The position numbers and the translations under genes were made by a program. A stretch of 64,000 bases of DNA, from contig NZ_SUHQ01000021.1 in assembly GCF_004962245.1 (NCBI RefSeq), forward strand, positions 62,001 to 126,000, given 5' to 3'. Positions 17,835-28,085 of this stretch are shown piece by piece; positions within the stretch are counted from its first letter, which is position 1; each line of letters begins with the position of its first letter. The notes under the pieces are model-generated. The model was not told the DNA's origin. It saw only the letters and a list, made by a program, of their open reading frames with translations, and searched no databases. The stretch comes from Mesorhizobium sp. GTDB lineage: Bacteria > Pseudomonadota > Alphaproteobacteria > Rhizobiales > Rhizobiaceae.

Positions 17835-18509
17835 ATGTGGCAAACCCTCCTGACGCCAGTCGACCTTTATTGCGAGCGGCTCGGGCCGGAGCTTTGGGCC
17901 GAACCGGTCAACGCACTGACCAATCTGGCTTTTCTTGCCGCGGGCCTGTGGGGTGTCCGGGAGGTGCGCCGGCGCGGCACCGGCATCTTCGCCGAAGTGC
18001 TGGCCTGGTGGGTGGTGGCGATCGGCATCGGCTCGACGCTGTTCCACACTTTTGCAACGTGGGGCACGGTCTGGGCCGACGTCCTACCGATCGCCGGGTT
18101 CACGCTAGCCTACACGCTGTTCAACCTGCGCCGCTTCCTGGGCATGAAATGGGGCGCGGCGATAGTCGTCTTTGTCGCCTTCTATGCCGTTGCCGGGCTG
18201 TTGACATGGGCCGTGCCGGACTGGCTGCGCCAGGCGTCGAACGGCACGACCGGCTATCTGCCGCCCTTCCTGGCGCTCGCCTTCTTCGGCGCCGTCGTGG
18301 TGGCGAGTGGCAACCGTGCCGGCTGGTACAACCTGGCGGGCGCGGCAATCTTCGTCGTATCGGTCATCTGCCGGATAATCGATCCGCTGGTCTGCGGCAG
18401 CTTTCCGCTCGGCACGCATTTCCTGTGGCACATCCTCAACGGGCTGATGCTCGGCGTGCTGCTGGCGGCGACGGCGCGGTTTGGGAAGGCAGTAGGCAGT
18501 AGGCAGTAG
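17835..18509 (+). CDS. Alkaline-ceramidase-like membrane hydrolase (CREST superfamily)
   Basis: The 224-residue protein has about seven membrane helices. The metal and catalytic residues of alkaline ceramidases are all present: S67 and H71 in GSTLFHTF, D82 in WADVLP, and H195 and H199 in THFLWH. The S-(+4)-H-(+11)-D and H-(+4)-H spacings equal those I recall for human ACER3. An N-terminal CE.....AEPVNALTN segment also matches the family's start. Homologues hydrolyse amide bonds of ceramides; the bacterial substrate is not known and could be an ornithine or other amide-linked lipid. The last codons (AVGSRQ) and the stop are made by the agtaggc repeat. Confidence 0.8.
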   Translation: MWQTLLTPVDLYCERLGPELWAEPVNALTNLAFLAAGLWGVREVRRRGTGIFAEVLAWWVVAIGIGSTLFHTFATWGTVWADVLPIAGFTLAYTLFNLRRFLGMKWGAAIVVFVAFYAVAGLLTWAVPDWLRQASNGTTGYLPPFLALAFFGAVVVASGNRAGWYNLAGAAIFVVSVICRIIDPLVCGSFPLGTHFLWHILNGLMLGVLLAATARFGKAVGSRQ

Positions 18510-18545
18510 GAGTCCTATCCCCTACTGCCTATGCCCTATTCCCTT
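18485..18545. repeat. AGTAGG-type inverted repeat, copy 1
   Basis: Left arm is three tandem ggcagta units (18488-18509); right arm is cctactgcctatgccctatt. The arms pair imperfectly. The left arm encodes the C-terminus and stop of the ceramidase-like protein and the right arm abuts the acnA stop. A longer copy of the family lies at 40031-40120. Confidence 0.75.
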
Positions 18546-18551
18546 GCTGCT

Positions 18552-21242
<2,691 letters not shown>

Positions 21243-21526
21243 GTGCGGTCCGTCCTTGTCTGTTCAGCCTGAAAGGGAACGGACGCCGATGGCATGCAAT
21301 CACGCGCAAAGGTGCGGGTACGGCCATTTCCGCTGTCCGCTCCCAGCCAACCCGAGCCGTTCAAGGCGGCGCGTGCGCTGGTTCGGCGCTAATTCTGTTC
21401 CCGTGCCGACCGCTGGCACGGATGACCCGCATATAGAGAATTTCCTGGAATAGTTCTAGACACGGAATCGCCATTTTTGTTGCGGTGCACCGAAGCCGCG
21501 CTTGGATTTTCGGCGAAGGGGAACGA

Positions 21527-22135
21527 ATGCGGCTGATCGCCGAAAATCTGGGCGGTGAACGCGGCGGCGAGACGGTCTTTTCCGGCGTCGGCTTTGCCCT
21601 CGAAAAAGGCCAGGCGCTGATTGTCACTGGGCCGAACGGCGCCGGAAAATCGACGCTGCTCAGGGTCGTCGCCGGGCTGCTGCCGGTGGCGGCAGGCCGT
21701 TTGCTTATCGAAGGCGGCGGCGAGGATTTTCCGTCGGTTGCCTCGGCCTGCCATTATCTCGGCCACCAGAACGCGATGAAGACGGTGCTGAGCGTGGTGG
21801 AAAATCTGCGCTTCTGGCGTGATTTTGCGGGCGCGGATTTCTTGAGCGCTGAAGAGGCGCTGGAAACGGTCGGGCTGGATGGTATCGGTCATCTGCCGTT
21901 CGGCTATCTCTCCACCGGGCAACGCCGCCGCGCTGCGATCGCAAAACTGCTGGTCAGCCGGCGCCCGTTGTGGCTGCTCGACGAGCCGACGGCCGGCCTG
22001 GACAAGGCTTCGGAAGGACGATTCGCCGTGCTCATGCGGAAGCATCTGGAAGGCGGAGGCATCATCGTCGCGGCGACGCATCTGCCGCTGGGGCTAGAGG
22101 GGGCGCAAGCGCTGGTGATGGGGAGGGTTGAATAA
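21527..22135 (+). CDS. ccmA: Cytochrome c biogenesis ATP-binding export protein CcmA
   Basis: The 202-residue ABC ATPase is normal CcmA length. Walker A is GPNGAGKST (35-43), the signature is a modified LSTGQRRRAAIAKLL (CcmA proteins typically have LSxGQ) and Walker B is LWLLDEPTAGLD. With CcmB and CcmC it releases holo-CcmE for haem delivery to apocytochromes c. The frame opens at 21485; the ATG at 21527 gives the canonical MRLIAENL start, preceded by gaagggga. It is first of a ccm cluster, and a 160-bp inverted repeat separates it from ccmB. Confidence 0.95.
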   Translation: MRLIAENLGGERGGETVFSGVGFALEKGQALIVTGPNGAGKSTLLRVVAGLLPVAAGRLLIEGGGEDFPSVASACHYLGHQNAMKTVLSVVENLRFWRDFAGADFLSAEEALETVGLDGIGHLPFGYLSTGQRRRAAIAKLLVSRRPLWLLDEPTAGLDKASEGRFAVLMRKHLEGGGIIVAATHLPLGLEGAQALVMGRVE

Positions 22136-22154
22136 TGCAAGTCTCATTTCTTCG

Positions 22155-22314
22155 CGCCCCCCTCTGTCCTGCCGGACATCTCCCCCACTTGGGGGGAGAT
22201 TGGCAGCTTCAGCGTCACGGCCCAATTTGCAACGTTAAAAGTTGGCGAAAGCGGAGGCGACAGCCGATCTTCCCCCAAGTAGGGGAGATGGCCGGCAGGC
22301 CAGAGGGGGGCGTG
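22155..22314. repeat. 160-bp inverted-repeat element, copy 1 (between ccmA and ccmB)
   Basis: Terminal arms of about 50 bases: cccccctctgtcctgccgga, then catctccccc, an internal cccccacttggggg palindrome and agattggc. The right arm is the inverted version ending gccggcaggccagagggggg. The middle is unrelated to the other copies. No coding capacity. Further copies lie at 35670 and 54912. Confidence 0.88.
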
Positions 22315-22367
22315 AAGGAACTCCGGCCTTTGCCTGACCATTACGGATACATCGGGGCGGCATCGTA

Positions 22368-23033
22368 ATGTGGTCCCTCTTCCTGCGCGACATCCGCCTG
22401 AATATCCGTGCCGGCGGTGGGGCGCTGACCGGTGTGATCTTCTTTCTCGCGGTGATCGCGACGATCCCCTTCGGCGTCGGGCCGGACCTCAACCTGCTCG
22501 CCCGCATCGGGCCGGCGATCCTGTGGATTGGCGCCTTGCTTGCTTGCCTGCTCGGTCTCGACCGATTGTTCCAGGCCGACCGGGAAGACGGCTCGCTCGA
22601 TCTGCTGGTGCTCGGCGACAGCCGGCACATGCTGGCGCTGAGCGTGCTGACGAAATGCCTGGCGCATTGGGCGGGAAGCGTGCTGCCGCTAGTCATCGCC
22701 GCACCCTTGCTCGGCCTGTTCATGAACATGGAGCCGATCGGCATCGGCGCCACGGCGCTGACCCTTCTGGTCGGCACGCCGGCGATCACCTTCATCGGCG
22801 CTGCCGGCGCGGCGGTGGCGGTCGCGCTGCCGCGCGGCGGGCTGCTGATCTCGGTGCTGGTGCTGCCGCTGACCATTCCCGTGCTGATCTTCGGGGTCTC
22901 GGCAAGCTATGGCGCGGTCGCGGACCCCGATCCGTTCCTGCAGCCCTTCCTCATTCTTGCCGCGCTCACCTTGTTTCTTGCCGTGCTGGGGCCGGTCGCT
23001 GCGGCGCTGGCGCTGCGTCATGGGGCGGATTAA
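22368..23033 (+). CDS. ccmB: Haem exporter protein CcmB
   Basis: The 221-residue protein matches CcmB in length and has six membrane helices. The start MWSLFLRDIRLNIR, the LDRLFQADREDGSLDLL loop and the GTPAITFIGAAGAA segment are typical. It forms the membrane part of the CcmABCD complex. It follows ccmA but is displaced by the repeat element. The normal partner gene ccmC does not follow: only 137 bases separate this stop from ccmD. Confidence 0.95.
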   Translation: MWSLFLRDIRLNIRAGGGALTGVIFFLAVIATIPFGVGPDLNLLARIGPAILWIGALLACLLGLDRLFQADREDGSLDLLVLGDSRHMLALSVLTKCLAHWAGSVLPLVIAAPLLGLFMNMEPIGIGATALTLLVGTPAITFIGAAGAAVAVALPRGGLLISVLVLPLTIPVLIFGVSASYGAVADPDPFLQPFLILAALTLFLAVLGPVAAALALRHGAD

Positions 23034-23170
23034 ATTAGGCGGCCACCTGACGTCAAAGGCTGCGGCGCCGCTGTCGATTGCGAAGCCGATGGCGCAAGGT
23101 TAAGGGAAGGCATGTTCGAACAAAGCGGAATGGTCCGGTTGAAAGGTTTTGCGCCGGCGGAGCGACCCAT
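23034..23170. other. Gap where ccmC would be expected
   Basis: 137 bases between ccmB and ccmD. A ccmC gene would need about 750 bases. I translated the plus-strand frames and see no stretch resembling CcmC, including no WGTWW-type tryptophan-rich motif. A 20-codon frame at 23112-23174 ends in the ccmD start region and is not convincing. Confidence 0.6.
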
Positions 23171-23338
23171 ATGAGCGCACACGCCCTTTATGTCGCCGCT
23201 GCCTATGCTATCACGGCCGTGGTTCTGGCCGGGCTGATCGGCTGGATCCTGTTCGACCAGCGGGCGCGCAGACGAGATCTTGCCGAGCTGGAGGCGTCCG
23301 GTGTGCGGCGTCGCTCCGACAAGGCGGGGAAGCCATGA
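23171..23338 (+). CDS. ccmD: Haem exporter accessory protein CcmD
   Basis: The 55-residue protein has one membrane helix (about 6-28: YVAAAYAITAVVLAGLIGWI) followed by a short, charged cytoplasmic tail with Arg clusters. This is the normal layout of CcmD, a small subunit that helps release CcmE from CcmABC. The start is the ATG at 23171; the frame runs open further upstream. Its stop overlaps the ccmG start by four bases (ATGA). Confidence 0.88.
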   Translation: MSAHALYVAAAYAITAVVLAGLIGWILFDQRARRRDLAELEASGVRRRSDKAGKP

Positions 23339-23913
23339 GCATGGAAACGGAAACGCCGGCGCGCGGGCGGCGCCTGATCGTGCTTTTGCCGCTGCTGATT
23401 TTCCTCGGACTGGCGGGATTGTTCCTGACGCAGCTCTTGTCCGGTCGCGACACTTCGGAAGTGCCATCGGCGCTGATCGGGCTGCCGGCGCCGCAGACCG
23501 ATCTGCCGGCGCTGGAGGGCATGAATTTGCCGGGGCTCGATTCGAAGTCGTTCGCCGGCAAGGTCACGCTGGTCAACGTCTTCGCGTCCTGGTGCGGGCC
23601 ATGCCGCGACGAACATCCGGTGCTGCTGGCGCTGTCTCAGGACAAGCGCTTCGTCATGGCCGCACTCAACTACAAGGACCAGCCGGAAAACGCCCGCCGG
23701 TTCCTCGGCGATCTCGGCAATCCGTTCCAAGCGATCGGTGTCGACGTGGCGGGCCGGGCGGCGATCGACTGGGGCGTCTACGGGGTGCCGGAAACCTTCG
23801 TCATCGGCAAGGACAGCAAGATCGCCTACAAGCATGTCGGCCCCCTGACGCCAGGCTCGGCGCAGACGCTGCTTTTGCCGGAGATCGAGAAGGCGCTGGC
23901 AGCGCCCGGCTGA
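23335..23913 (+). CDS. ccmG: Thiol:disulfide interchange protein CcmG (DsbE/CycY)
   Basis: The 192-residue membrane-anchored thioredoxin has an N-terminal helix (about 13-33) and the active site WCGPC (C87 and C90). The NVFASWCGPCRDEHP and YGVPETFVIGKD segments, with the cis-Pro, are typical of DsbE/CcmG. It reduces apocytochrome c haem-binding cysteines in the periplasm. ATG at 23335 overlaps the ccmD stop. It ends the ccm cluster, and a DUF2332 gene follows 15 bases later. Confidence 0.95.
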   Translation: MSMETETPARGRRLIVLLPLLIFLGLAGLFLTQLLSGRDTSEVPSALIGLPAPQTDLPALEGMNLPGLDSKSFAGKVTLVNVFASWCGPCRDEHPVLLALSQDKRFVMAALNYKDQPENARRFLGDLGNPFQAIGVDVAGRAAIDWGVYGVPETFVIGKDSKIAYKHVGPLTPGSAQTLLLPEIEKALAAPG

Positions 23914-23928
23914 GGCTCCGGAAACGCG

Positions 23929-24972
23929 ATGGACGAACGCGACATCCGCGATCATTTTCTGGCGCAGGCGAAAGCCTGCGATGGGCTTGGCTCGCCTTTC
24001 ACCGCGAATTTATGCCGTGCGCTGGCCAAGGTTCTCGATGCCAACACCAGAACCGGGCAGGCGGTGCTCGGCTGGTCGGGCGACGCGCGCGCCGACGCCC
24101 TGGTATTGCGGCTCTGCGGTGCGCTGCATGCGTTGGTCCTGGCGGGTGCCGGTGAGCGACTGGCACGAACCTATCCACCCAACAAGGCTAGCGAATCGGA
24201 GATCGCGGCGGTGCTGCCGGAGGCAATTGCGCGATTCGACGAGCGGATTGTCGCTGGCCTCGCCGGCGCGCCGCAGACCAATGAAATCGCCCGGTCGGCG
24301 ATGCTGCTGCCTGGATTTCTGACGGTCGCGCGGGAAACTGGCCTGCCGCTGGACCTGTGCGAGATCGGCGCCAGCGCCGGGCTCAATCTCCTGTTGGACC
24401 GCTTTCACTTCCGCTACGGCCATGCCGAGTGGGGCGACCCGGCCTCCCCCGTCCGGTTGGCGCCAGAAGCGCGCGGTCTCGCTGTTCCACTTGATGGAGA
24501 GATCGACGTCCGCCATCGCGCCGGCTGCGACATCGCGCCGGTCGATTTCGCCGATGCAGCCGCGCGGCTACGGCTTCGGTCTTATGTCTGGGCCGATCAG
24601 GCAGCGCGGCTGGCTCGGCTCGACGCCGCGCTGTCGCTTGCCGAAAAATTTCCACCGCTGCTTGTCAAAGCGGACGCGGCGGATTTTGTCGGGAAGGCAC
24701 TGGCCACACGGCAGCAGGGCCGCGCCTTCGTGCTCTATCATTCGATCATGTGGCAATATCTGCCGCGAGCGACCAAGGATGCCATCACCGCCATGCTGGA
24801 GCGGGCGGGCAGGCAGGCCACCGCCGCTGCGCCTATCGCAAGGTTGAGGATGGAGCCGCGCGATCCCACAAACAATTGGGCGGTACTCAGCCTCACTCTA
24901 TGGCCGGGCGGCGAGACGCGCCGCCTGGCCCATTGCGATTACCACGGCCGCTGGATCGAATGGATGGGCTAA
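23929..24972 (+). CDS. DUF2332 family protein
   Basis: The 347-residue protein matches DUF2332: LCEIGASAGLNLLLDRFHFRYG, a conserved YP.. segment, a FVLYHSIMWQYLP stretch and a C-terminal LTLWPGGETRRLAHCDYHGRWIEW. The EIGASAGLNLL segment resembles a methyltransferase-like glycine loop, but the biochemical function is not established. No signal peptide, so cytoplasmic. It begins 15 bases after ccmG and is probably co-transcribed with the ccm genes, without an obvious functional link. Confidence 0.85.
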   Translation: MDERDIRDHFLAQAKACDGLGSPFTANLCRALAKVLDANTRTGQAVLGWSGDARADALVLRLCGALHALVLAGAGERLARTYPPNKASESEIAAVLPEAIARFDERIVAGLAGAPQTNEIARSAMLLPGFLTVARETGLPLDLCEIGASAGLNLLLDRFHFRYGHAEWGDPASPVRLAPEARGLAVPLDGEIDVRHRAGCDIAPVDFADAAARLRLRSYVWADQAARLARLDAALSLAEKFPPLLVKADAADFVGKALATRQQGRAFVLYHSIMWQYLPRATKDAITAMLERAGRQATAAAPIARLRMEPRDPTNNWAVLSLTLWPGGETRRLAHCDYHGRWIEWMG

Positions 24973-24988
24973 GCCCGATTGCGTTCAC

Positions 24989-25156
24989 TCAGCCGTAGAT
25001 CTGCTTGCGGACTTGATAGAGCATTTCTGAGCGGTCGGCGCGCATGTCGGCCAGATCGCGGCTGGAAAAGGAGTCAATTTCGGCGACGAGGCGGTTGTAT
25101 TGTCGGCGCTTGGCGATGCCGGCGCGAGCGCGGCTCATGAGGCTGTCGAGGATCAT
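24989..25156 (-). CDS. DUF1127-like small Arg-rich protein
   Basis: The 55-residue basic protein has the compact DUF1127/YjiS-like pattern: an Arg-rich N-terminal stretch, RRQYNRLVAEIDSFSSRDLADM and a RADRSEM.YQVRKQIYG tail. Small DUF1127 proteins in Rhizobiales affect RNA turnover, phosphate and nitrogen responses; the specific role of this one is unknown. The ATG at 25156 fits the family length; the frame runs to 25180. It diverges from the lactonase gene, and the 287 bases between the starts hold no other gene that I can see. Confidence 0.75.
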   Translation of the reverse strand: MILDSLMSRARAGIAKRRQYNRLVAEIDSFSSRDLADMRADRSEMLYQVRKQIYG

Positions 25157-25443
25157 AGCGAGGTTCCTTCTGCGCCGCATTGTTGCGGCAGGTTGTTCCT
25201 CCCTTGAGCGATACGGAGCATGACATAGTTATGGTGCGTTGCAAAAAGAAGATGTTGCAACGCACCATTGCGCTGGGCGCATAGCCGATTAACGGCGCAT
25301 GAACCTGCCATTTGGGCAAGACGGCGTTGCCGCGGGTCGTCTCGGTGCCTCAAGATGCGGTGAGACTGATATCAACGATCTTGCCATATCGATCGCCGAC
25401 TGGCTTGATCGCGCCGGCACTAGCGATGACTGGGAGGGAAACC

Positions 25444-26364
25444 ATGGCCGCCGACGACTACTACGAGGTTCTCGATCCGCGTTTTGCGCGGCTGTTCAAC
25501 AGCAACGCGCAGGTGGAAAAGCTGTTCACCGGATGCCGGTGGGCGGAAGGGCCGGCCTGGTTCGCGGCTGGCCGCTATGTGGTCTGGTCCGACATCCCCA
25601 ACAACCGCATGCTGCGCTACGACGAGACCGACGGCGGTGTCAGCGTGTTCCGGCAGCCGTCCGGCAATTCCAACGGCAACACCGTCGACCGGCAGGGCCG
25701 GCTGGTCAGCTGCGAGCATTCGGGCCGCCGCGTCAGCCGCACCGAGCATGACGGCTCGATCACCACCATCGCCGACAGATGGCGCGGCAAGCGGCTGAAC
25801 TCGCCCAACGATGCGGTGGTGAAGTCTGACGGGTCGATCTGGTTCACCGACCCGACCTACGGCATCGATACAGATTACGAGGGCGACAAGGCCGAGAGCG
25901 AGATCGGCGCCTGCCATGTCTACCGGGTCGACCCCGGCACCGGTGAGATCGAAGCGGTGATCACCGACATGGTCAGGCCCAACGGGCTTGCCTTCTCGCT
26001 CGACGAGAGCAAGCTCTACGTCGTCGACACCGGCCGCACGCATGGCGCGCAGAATCCGGCGCATATGCGGGTGTTCAATGTCGACGAGGGCGGCAAGAAG
26101 GTCTCCGGCGGAAAGGTCTTCGCCGACTGCACGGCCGGCCTGTTCGACGGTTTCAGGCTCGACGACCAGGGACGCATCTGGACCAGTGCCGCCGATGGCA
26201 TCCATTGCTACGATCCGGACGGAACGCTGATCGGCAAGATCAAGGTGCCGGAAGTCGTTGCCAATTGCGTGTTCGGCGGCAACAAGCTGAACTGCCTCTA
26301 CATCGCCGGCACGACCTCGCTCTACATGGTCCGGCTGATGGTCAACGGCGCAAAGACCTACTGA
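25444..26364 (+). CDS. SMP-30/gluconolactonase family lactonase
   Basis: The 306-residue beta-propeller protein shows the SMP-30 motifs: EGPAW (metal-binding Glu), NSPNDAVVKSDGSIWFTDPTYG and RPNGLAFSLDESKLYVVD. The metal site is thus intact. Enzymes in this family hydrolyse sugar lactones. The ATG at 25444 follows gggagggaaacc, a strong ribosome site; the frame runs open to 25312. A tautomerase gene follows 33 bases downstream, so the two probably form a small catabolic operon. The specific lactone is unknown. No signal peptide. Confidence 0.9.
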   Translation: MAADDYYEVLDPRFARLFNSNAQVEKLFTGCRWAEGPAWFAAGRYVVWSDIPNNRMLRYDETDGGVSVFRQPSGNSNGNTVDRQGRLVSCEHSGRRVSRTEHDGSITTIADRWRGKRLNSPNDAVVKSDGSIWFTDPTYGIDTDYEGDKAESEIGACHVYRVDPGTGEIEAVITDMVRPNGLAFSLDESKLYVVDTGRTHGAQNPAHMRVFNVDEGGKKVSGGKVFADCTAGLFDGFRLDDQGRIWTSAADGIHCYDPDGTLIGKIKVPEVVANCVFGGNKLNCLYIAGTTSLYMVRLMVNGAKTY

Positions 26365-26397
26365 GCGGTCGCCAGGCAATATCCAAGGGAGGACGCC

Positions 26398-26607
26398 ATG
26401 CCGTTCGTGAACATCCGCATCGTCAAGGAGGCGATCGCCGCCGACCCTGCCGGCAAGAAAGCCGCCATCGCTGCCCAGGTGACGGCGGCCATCACCGGCG
26501 CCACCGGCCTGACCAGCAACGACGTCTGGGTGGTTTTCGAGGAAGTCAATGCGCGCGACTGGTTCGTCGGCGAGACCGATGTCGAGACGCGGCGCAGCAA
26601 GGGCTGA
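26398..26607 (+). CDS. 4-oxalocrotonate tautomerase family protein
   Basis: The 69-residue protein begins MPFVNIRI, so processing of the start Met exposes the catalytic Pro1. It is about seven residues longer than classical 4-OT. Positions VWVVFEEV and RDWFVGE match the family, which tautomerises 2-hydroxymuconate-type compounds or acts on related dienols. It has a strong ribosome site (gggagg) and sits just after the SMP-30 gene. The pair suggests sugar-acid or aromatic catabolism, by inference only. Confidence 0.88.
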   Translation: MPFVNIRIVKEAIAADPAGKKAAIAAQVTAAITGATGLTSNDVWVVFEEVNARDWFVGETDVETRRSKG

Positions 26608-26711
26608 AGGCTTCCTTCGCGCCCTTTAAATGGTTGCGGCGTGGTCGCTCAGCGGGTCCCGATGAACTCGGCGAACGCCGAGGGATTTCGACGAACCATG
26701 TTCGAAAAAAG

Positions 26712-27332
26712 CTACCACATGGTGTGTTTGTATTCTTCGTCCAGCCAGCGGTCGGTCGCTTCGGCCGAGTCGGCGAGCGCCAGCTGGTCGCGCAGGATCT
26801 GGCCGAGTGTCGGCAGCGTCGCGCGGTCGTACCAGGTTTCGGGCTTCCACAAATCAGAGCGCATGAAAGCCTTGGCGCAATGCATGTAGGCGGCCTTGAC
26901 CGTCACCAGGATGACGCTTTGCGGTTCCTTGCCGTCGACGGCGAGCCGTTCGCGCAAAGCCGCATCGACGGTGATGCGGGCGTCGCCGTTGACACGCAGC
27001 GTCTCGTTCATGCCCGGAATGAGGAAGAGCAGACCGACCGAGGGGTTAAGAAGGATGTTCTCCAGCGTATCGAGCCGGTTGTTGCCGGGCCGGTCGGGGA
27101 TGGCGATGGTCCTCTCGTCGAGTACGGTGGCAAAACCCGGTTTGTCGCCCTTCGGCGTCACATCGGCATTGCCGGCGCCGTCGGAGGAGCCGATCAGCAC
27201 GAAGGGGCTTTTGCCGATAAAGGAACGGCAGTGACCATCCAGCGCCCTCAATTCCTTGCGGATCGAGCCGTCGGTCGGCCGGGGCGTCTTGTAGATCGTT
27301 CTCAGCTCTTCGCGCGTGGTGACGAATTCCAT
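26712..27332 (-). CDS. Pyridoxamine 5'-phosphate oxidase-fold FMN-binding protein
   Basis: The 206-residue protein has a flavin-binding split-barrel layout: FVLIGSSDGAGNADVTPKGDKPGF near residues 44-68, IPDRPGNNRLDTLENILLNPSVGLLFLIPG and TLRVNGDARI. This matches the pyridoxamine 5'-phosphate oxidase-related MSMEG_1061/Rv-type group that uses FMN or F420-like cofactors. The substrate is unknown. The ATG is at 27332. It ends convergently towards the tautomerase gene and lies 16 bases after the yciB stop, in the same direction. Confidence 0.85.
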   Translation of the reverse strand: MEFVTTREELRTIYKTPRPTDGSIRKELRALDGHCRSFIGKSPFVLIGSSDGAGNADVTPKGDKPGFATVLDERTIAIPDRPGNNRLDTLENILLNPSVGLLFLIPGMNETLRVNGDARITVDAALRERLAVDGKEPQSVILVTVKAAYMHCAKAFMRSDLWKPETWYDRATLPTLGQILRDQLALADSAEATDRWLDEEYKHTMW

Positions 27333-27348
27333 GCCCTGTCCTTAACAG

Positions 27349-28023
27349 TTACTTGCCGGCCTTCTCTTCTTTTGCGGCCTGGCCTTCAAGCGAATGGCGC
27401 ATGATCAGCGGCATCTGGCTGAAGGTGAAAAGAAGCGTGATCGGCATGATGCCCCAGACCTTGAAGGTAACCCAGGCGTCGGTGGAAAAATTCCGCCAGA
27501 CCACCTCGTTGACAAGGGCCAGAAACAGGAAAAACAGGCCCCAGCGGAGGGTGAGTTTCTTCCAGCCCTCGGCATCGAGGCTGAAGGCCGAATCGAAGAC
27601 GTAGCCGAGCAGCGACTTGCCGAAGAACAGGCCGCCGAGCAGAACGCCGCCGAACAGCGTGTTGACGATGGTCGGCTTCATTTTGATGAAGATGTCGTCC
27701 TGCAGGTAGAGCGTCAGCGCGCCGAAGACGAAGACGACGACACCCGACACCATCGGCATGATCGGCAAGGTGCGGGTGAGCAGCCAGGAAGCGATCAGTG
27801 CGATCGCGGTCGCGGCCATGAACAGGCCGGTGGCGACGAAGATCGGCCCGCCGAGCTCGGCAAGGGCCGGAAATTTCTGCGACAGCCATGCGCCACGGGC
27901 GTTGGCGAAGAAGAACACCAGCAGCGGGCCGAGCTCCAGCATCAGCTTGAGCAGCGGATTCACGCCTTCCTTCTTCTGCTTCTGCGGATCGGACGGGTCG
28001 CGTTCGAGGATGGGCGGGTTCAT
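27349..28023 (-). CDS. yciB: Septation protein A / YciB inner-membrane protein
   Basis: The 224-residue membrane protein has five or six helices and the IspZ/YciB hallmarks: LLLELGPLLVFF-like start (residues 26-39), KPTIVNTLFG near 116-125, WRNFSTDAWVTFK and a final MPLIMRH. YciB is linked to cell-envelope integrity and septation. It is co-directional with ftsY, a common Rhizobiales order. An N-terminal extension of about 20 charged residues is present. A repeat hairpin lies between this gene and ftsY. Confidence 0.9.
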   Translation of the reverse strand: MNPPILERDPSDPQKQKKEGVNPLLKLMLELGPLLVFFFANARGAWLSQKFPALAELGGPIFVATGLFMAATAIALIASWLLTRTLPIMPMVSGVVVFVFGALTLYLQDDIFIKMKPTIVNTLFGGVLLGGLFFGKSLLGYVFDSAFSLDAEGWKKLTLRWGLFFLFLALVNEVVWRNFSTDAWVTFKVWGIMPITLLFTFSQMPLIMRHSLEGQAAKEEKAGK

Positions 28024-28032
28024 AGGCTTCCT

Positions 28033-28085
28033 TCTTGCGCATGATCCTGTCCAAAGAGTTGCAGCTCTTTGGGGTCACGCTTGTT
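28033..28085. repeat. Short palindromic repeat between yciB and ftsY
   Basis: Inner arms ccaaagagttgc/gcagctctttgg inside gcatgatcc and ggtcacgc flanks. The outer gcgcatgatc echoes the outer arm of copy E at 15931. It is probably a related single-module element; no T run follows on either strand. Confidence 0.55.

Noticed and set aside
23112..23174. A 20-residue frame just before ccmD as a ccmC remnant
   Set aside because: Its sequence shows no CcmC resemblance and it is too short to judge.
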